Shown in pieces: positions 9,201-11,629 of a stretch of DNA of 11,629 bases. The DNA comes from Cerioporus squamosus (Eukaryota > Basidiomycota > Agaricomycetes > Polyporales > Polyporaceae). Within the stretch, counting starts at the first letter, position 1. The number at the start of each line of letters is the position of its first letter. The position numbers and the translations under genes are program-made. The stretch covers positions 1-11,629 of the forward strand of contig JABYQS010000889.1 of assembly GCA_022592435.1 (NCBI GenBank), given 5' to 3'. The notes below the pieces were generated by a model. That model saw only the letters and a program-made list of their open reading frames with translations, was not told where the DNA came from and made no database searches.

Positions 9201-9580
9201 ATCCACCTGCTTGAACTTCTTCCGCTCCTCGGTCGTCGGCACATCTCCGGGCACGCGCTTCAAGAACTTGTCGATCGGAAACTCGACGAAACGAGGACCC
9301 ATGGCGGACTTGCCGATTAGATACGGGCCACGTTGCTTGTCGGTCGCAGGGTCGTAGGCGAAGGGGTTGCAGCTGTCCTTGAGGGGTGTCGCAAAGAAGT
9401 CGTACTTGAGCTCGTCTTCCTTGGGAGCACTCTCGGCGTCGGGTGCAGATGGGGAGGGATCGGGGTCGAGATTGAGTTGACTAGGAGAAGGCGGAGAGAA
9501 GGACCCCGCAGAGGAACACTCTTCAAACTGGAGATGGTGAGAACCTGCAGCACTGAGAGGGCGGGGTTGTGATCAGCCAT
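6191..9580 (-). CDS. FunK1-type fungal-specific protein kinase (gene C)
   Basis: Member of the fungal FunK1 kinase family (Pkinase_fungal fold). Substrates of this family are largely unknown. Clear introns are 9158-9110, 7533-7477 and 7315-7261. Landmarks: the FVEFPIDKFLKR region (from 9302), WHWVAIPVEVK (near 8830-8860), ICGRMARLCYFDRDG, TRGYVAY, FLKDYWRP with the likely ATP-binding Lys at 7817-7819, ICGGDV, HRDISVGNIL (7412-7441), IDWDLA replacing DFG, and GTWQFRSALL just after the third intron. Inserts include a K7 run and a Pro/Ser-rich repeat. The C-terminus is acidic, then basic with KKRQR, a possible nuclear signal. Two ends are unsettled. The ATG at 9580 (CACCATGGC, 59 bp after a TATA box) is one base out of frame with the conserved sequence. 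Near 6763-6801 the frame stops and continues one base off; a 119-bp intron (6801-6683) or a missing base would resolve it. Protein length is about 943 aa from 9302, or about 1,076 aa from 9580 with both slips restored. Confidence 0.87.
6763..6803 (-). other. Frame junction in the 3' part of the FunK1 gene
   Basis: The kinase frame entering from 7260 ends in TAG at 6763, while an acidic, stop-free frame shifted by one base runs from upstream of 6800 to the stop at 6191. Two explanations fit. One is a 119-bp intron from GTTACA (6801) to GCGCAG (6683), phase 0 on both sides; this is about twice the length of other introns here. The other is a single missing base near the CCCGGG run at 6801-6806. 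The sequence alone does not decide. Confidence 0.5.
7940..8075 (-). repeat. Degenerate 60-bp (20-aa) tandem repeat within the FunK1 gene
   Basis: Positions 7971-8030 and 8031-8075 align with a period of exactly 60 bp, for example GGTGATGGGGCGTCAGAGCC against GGCGATGGAGTGTCACGGTC. The preceding 7940-7970 resembles the second half of the unit. Encoded peptides are Pro/Ser/Asp-rich (PSPTPGPFASPTEQ, PSPAPDSSPSPPTEPQ), probably a disordered linker between the N-terminal FunK1 segment and the GRCTRGYVAY ATP-lobe segment. Confidence 0.6.
8750..8770 (-). repeat. AAG microsatellite encoding seven lysines
   Basis: Six AAG codons and one AAA codon in a row, flanked by ACG/ACA threonine codons, in the FunK1 coding region shortly after the VAIPVEVK motif. 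Trinucleotide slippage would change the lysine count without breaking the frame. Confidence 0.8.
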
Positions 9581-9638
9581 GGTGAGGATGAGGGCGGAGG
9601 AATGGGGAGTTGACGCACAGTTCAACGGAGGGACTCCG

Positions 9639-9646
9639 CTTATATA
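9639..9646 (-). promoter_or_regulatory. TATA box of the FunK1 gene
   Basis: The minus strand reads CGATATATAAGCG, a full TATATAAG element about 60 bp upstream of the ATG at 9580, which itself sits in a CACCATGGC context. This supports transcription starting near 9610 and favours 9580 over the internal ATG at 9302 as the translation start. Confidence 0.65.
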
Positions 9647-11075
9647 TCGGGCAGACAGTCGCGCCTCCCTTTGTCCGCTCGAAATGGACAACAAACACGA
9701 GGGCAGTCTCCGTTCGGACCTGCGAGACTTCGGCTGTTCAGAGCTAAGCGGGCGAGTCATCGTCAGTCCTGAGTCGCAGTTCCGACGCAGCCATGCGGCA
9801 CACAAAGACCATGATAACTTACTCGTGCACAGGTACAATGCTTTCGGGCAGATGAATGGGCGTATGAGGAGGAACAATTGACCACGTCGGCGGTGGTCGT
9901 GGTCGCTGTGGTCGAGCCGAGTGCGAACAGCTTGACATCATGCCACATCCGGAAATTGGCGGCATCGCCACATGGAGGCGCCCAAGGTGATTATCAAGCT
10001 TGGTGAACGTTTGAAGTCGATACTTGAGTTCTGACCTCCAACCATGACAACGTGTCCTCCGGAAATAATTTCGTTAGCAGACAATGAAGCGCTATTCCAA
10101 CATATTGTGAATACAGAGCTAGCTTCGGAGCAGGGTGAACATTATGGTTTGTCACCCGCTCCAGAGCTTGCTGTTCAAGGCGACGTGCTCTGCGACAACC
10201 TTCATACAGTACACGACTTTCTTTGAATCCTCACTTCTCGCGAGCCCCGAATCCCTTCCACAGACTTGGGGTACTCTGACCCATGGAACCCGGTCAAAGG
10301 CCGCCAATGCATGCGTACCACAGGCAGAGTGCGTCGCTGACTCATGGTTGTCGTTCACAGCTCCTCACCTTCTCAGTCTCGCTCACACTCTGTCCCTTCC
10401 AGCCTGGTAGCGAGGCAGCGATGCGCTGGACCCGCTGCCACCGTGCTGCAATGCCTGTCAACAAGCACCGCCGAACCCGCCTCCTTACACGCGGCGAGTC
10501 AAGGACTGACGGAGTGGATCCTGACCTGCTGAGATTTCCCCAAGATTGTGGGATGACTGACGTACAAGTGGGTGGGTAAAGCTACCTTTGCTTAACCACA
10601 CGCCGCTCACCAGTCGCTGCAGCTGCACATCCGCGCGTTTTGACGACGGGACCGGACGCGACTTCCTCAGCCTCGCAATCGCCATGTCCAACCATGAGTC
10701 GCTGAAGTCGGGGCGCCATGGCCCTCATCGAAACCGATATTCTTTCATTGTAAGCACTGAGGCACAGGAGAGATAGAATTGTATCACTCCGCAGCGATGC
10801 TCCTTCCAGGACGTCTCCCGGCGCTTGCGCAGTATCCGACCTTGACTCGAACTTCATGCTGAACCGGTAGAGTCACTCTTCGCATGTCCGCGAATATAGC
10901 TGCGCCGGCTTATGGCAAGACAGTAGCATGCCGGTGAGTCGACAGCACGATCAAGATGACGCGGCCAGCTGGCCCACTGGCAGTTCACCCGCGCCGGGCG
11001 GCTAATTCTCGTATGGCCGCGCGTCCAGCCGGCATCTCACTGAAGACTCTGCCAGAATCCACCCGTTCCTACGGA
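9647..11075. other. Divergent intergenic region between genes C and D
   Basis: About 1.4 kb lie between two outward-facing TATA boxes. No frame on either strand resembles a known family. The small plus-strand frame 10044-10226 (60 codons) and the minus-strand frame 10857-10582 (91 codons) have no recognisable motifs. Positions 10040-10160 are more AT-rich than the surroundings. A TGACTCA site lies at 10338-10344. I see no transposon ends, long repeats or RNA genes. Confidence 0.5.
10338..10344 (+). promoter_or_regulatory. TGACTCA (Gcn4/AP-1-type) site
   Basis: A perfect palindromic-type bZIP core, TGACTCA, lies in the divergent intergenic region, about 740 bp upstream of the gene D TATA box and about 690 bp upstream of the gene C TATA box. 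Fungal Gcn4/CpcA- and Yap-type bZIP regulators bind such sites. One site of seven bases can occur by chance. Confidence 0.25.
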
Positions 11076-11083
11076 TATATAAG
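11076..11083 (+). promoter_or_regulatory. TATA box of the FAD monooxygenase gene
   Basis: TATATAAG within CGGATATATAAGAGC, about 100 bp upstream of the ATG at 11179. It shares the ten bases GATATATAAG with the TATA box of the divergently transcribed FunK1 gene. The predicted 5' leader is about 70 nt. Confidence 0.65.
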
Positions 11084-11178
11084 AGCAAAGGATCGCCCAT
11101 CTTCCCAACGACCAGTAATACTTTGGCTTCACAAGTGAGATACACACCTCTATATCCCGCAACCCCTTTCACACAGAC

Positions 11179-11629
11179 ATGTCTGCCCAACCCTCCACCT
11201 CTTTCCCCGCATCGCCATCATTGGCGGCGGCCTGGGTGGACTCTCGCTCCTCCTCACCCTTTCCCGCCGCGGCGTCCCCGCCACGCTTTACGAGCGCGAC
11301 GCCGCCTTCTCCGCCCGCGCCCACCTCGGCGGCCAGCTCGACCTCGGCTGGACGAGCGGCCAGCGCGCTCTCCGCGAGAACGGCCTCCAGGACGAGTTCA
11401 CGAAGCACTCCCGCCCGAGGGCGAGGAGATGAAGATGTACGACTCCTCCGGTAAGCTCATTCTCTACATGGCCCCGACGGGGAGGGCAGACCCGGCGGGC
11501 CTCCGAAGGCAGAGGACATCCGCCCCGAGATCGACCGCACCGTCCTCCGCAAAATCCTCCTCGACGTCTGCCCCGCCGACGCAGTCAAGTGGGGCTACGC
11601 CCTCACCTCCGCGGTACCCCTTGCGAACG
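11179..11629 (+). CDS. FAD-dependent monooxygenase, TetX-like, 5' part (frame-disrupted, runs off the window)
   Basis: N-terminal part of a flavoprotein aromatic-type hydroxylase (FAD_binding_3 / TetX-like group) that would use NAD(P)H and O2. After a short leader (MSAQPSTSFP) come the Rossmann dinucleotide motif RIAIIGGGLGGLSLLLTLSR (11208-11267) and LYERD, the acidic end of beta-2. LGGQLDLGWTSGQRALREN follows, a pattern typical of TetX-like enzymes. Then come EGEEMKMYDSSGKL and RPEIDRTVLRKILLD, the usual conserved Arg-containing stretch. These pieces lie in three successive frames. Relative to the ATG the frame slips by one base near 11205-11208 (C run), near 11414-11419 and near 11485-11503. 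Each slip would be cured by one extra base. No intron is short enough to explain them. It is either a young pseudogene or an intact gene with base drop-outs. The substrate cannot be told, and the right end is missing. Confidence 0.75.

Noticed and set aside
9525..9560. A 17- or 26-nt intron to link the ATG at 9580 to the FunK1 frame
   Set aside because: GT and AG dinucleotides are present, but the lengths are far below the 49-79 bp of every other intron here and leave no room for a branch site.
9317..9877. Minus-strand open frame of 186 codons covering the gene C start
   Set aside because: Its upstream part crosses the TATA box and its downstream part is out of frame with the FunK1 sequence that encodes TPLK and FVEF motifs. 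Only its internal ATG at 9580 looks meaningful.
10044..10226. 60-codon plus-strand frame with an AT-rich start
   Set aside because: No recognisable domain, promoter or splice partner. It could be a remnant, but nothing in the sequence supports a gene.

Overview
The window looks like nuclear DNA of a basidiomycete fungus, most likely an Agaricomycete. The genes are packed with very short GT-AG introns of about 49-79 bp, several carrying CTGAC-type branch sites 10-20 bp from the acceptor. One gene is a FunK1-type (fungal-specific) protein kinase, a family strongly expanded in mushroom-forming fungi. There is no bacterial-style operon, tRNA, rRNA or transposon that I can support.

Layout. Positions 1-811 are non-coding and hold the 3' flank of the first gene, with a cluster of GATAAG sites. 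Positions 812-2927 (minus) hold gene A, a ten-exon FHA-domain Ser/Thr kinase of the Chk2/Cds1/Rad53 type, 528 aa as modelled. Positions 3625-5779 (minus) hold gene B, a tandem paralogue of 543 aa with ten exons and all nine intron positions and phases shared with A. Positions 6191 to about 9580 (minus) hold gene C, a FunK1 kinase of roughly 940-1,080 aa depending on the model. Positions 9647-11075 are a 1.4-kb divergent intergenic region bounded by two TATA boxes sharing the core GATATATAAG. From 11179 to the right edge (plus) lies the 5' part of gene D, a TetX-like FAD-dependent monooxygenase.

The three kinases lie head to tail on one strand. Genes A and B share a domain order (FHA, kinase, basic patches, EIPGLG tail) that suggests nuclear phospho-dependent checkpoint-type signalling. 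B keeps every FHA and kinase signature residue. A has lost the conserved FHA Asn (Phe instead) and the Pro of the kinase GTP motif (Arg instead), so it looks like the diverging copy. A also has a 51-bp intron with no stop and a length divisible by three, which could give a retained-intron isoform.

Genes A and B read cleanly through all exons. Genes C and D contain five places where the coding frame slips, always in the same direction, as if one base were missing. This is either assembly base drop-out or real decay. The exon models were worked out by hand from splice motifs and paralogue comparison, without transcript data.
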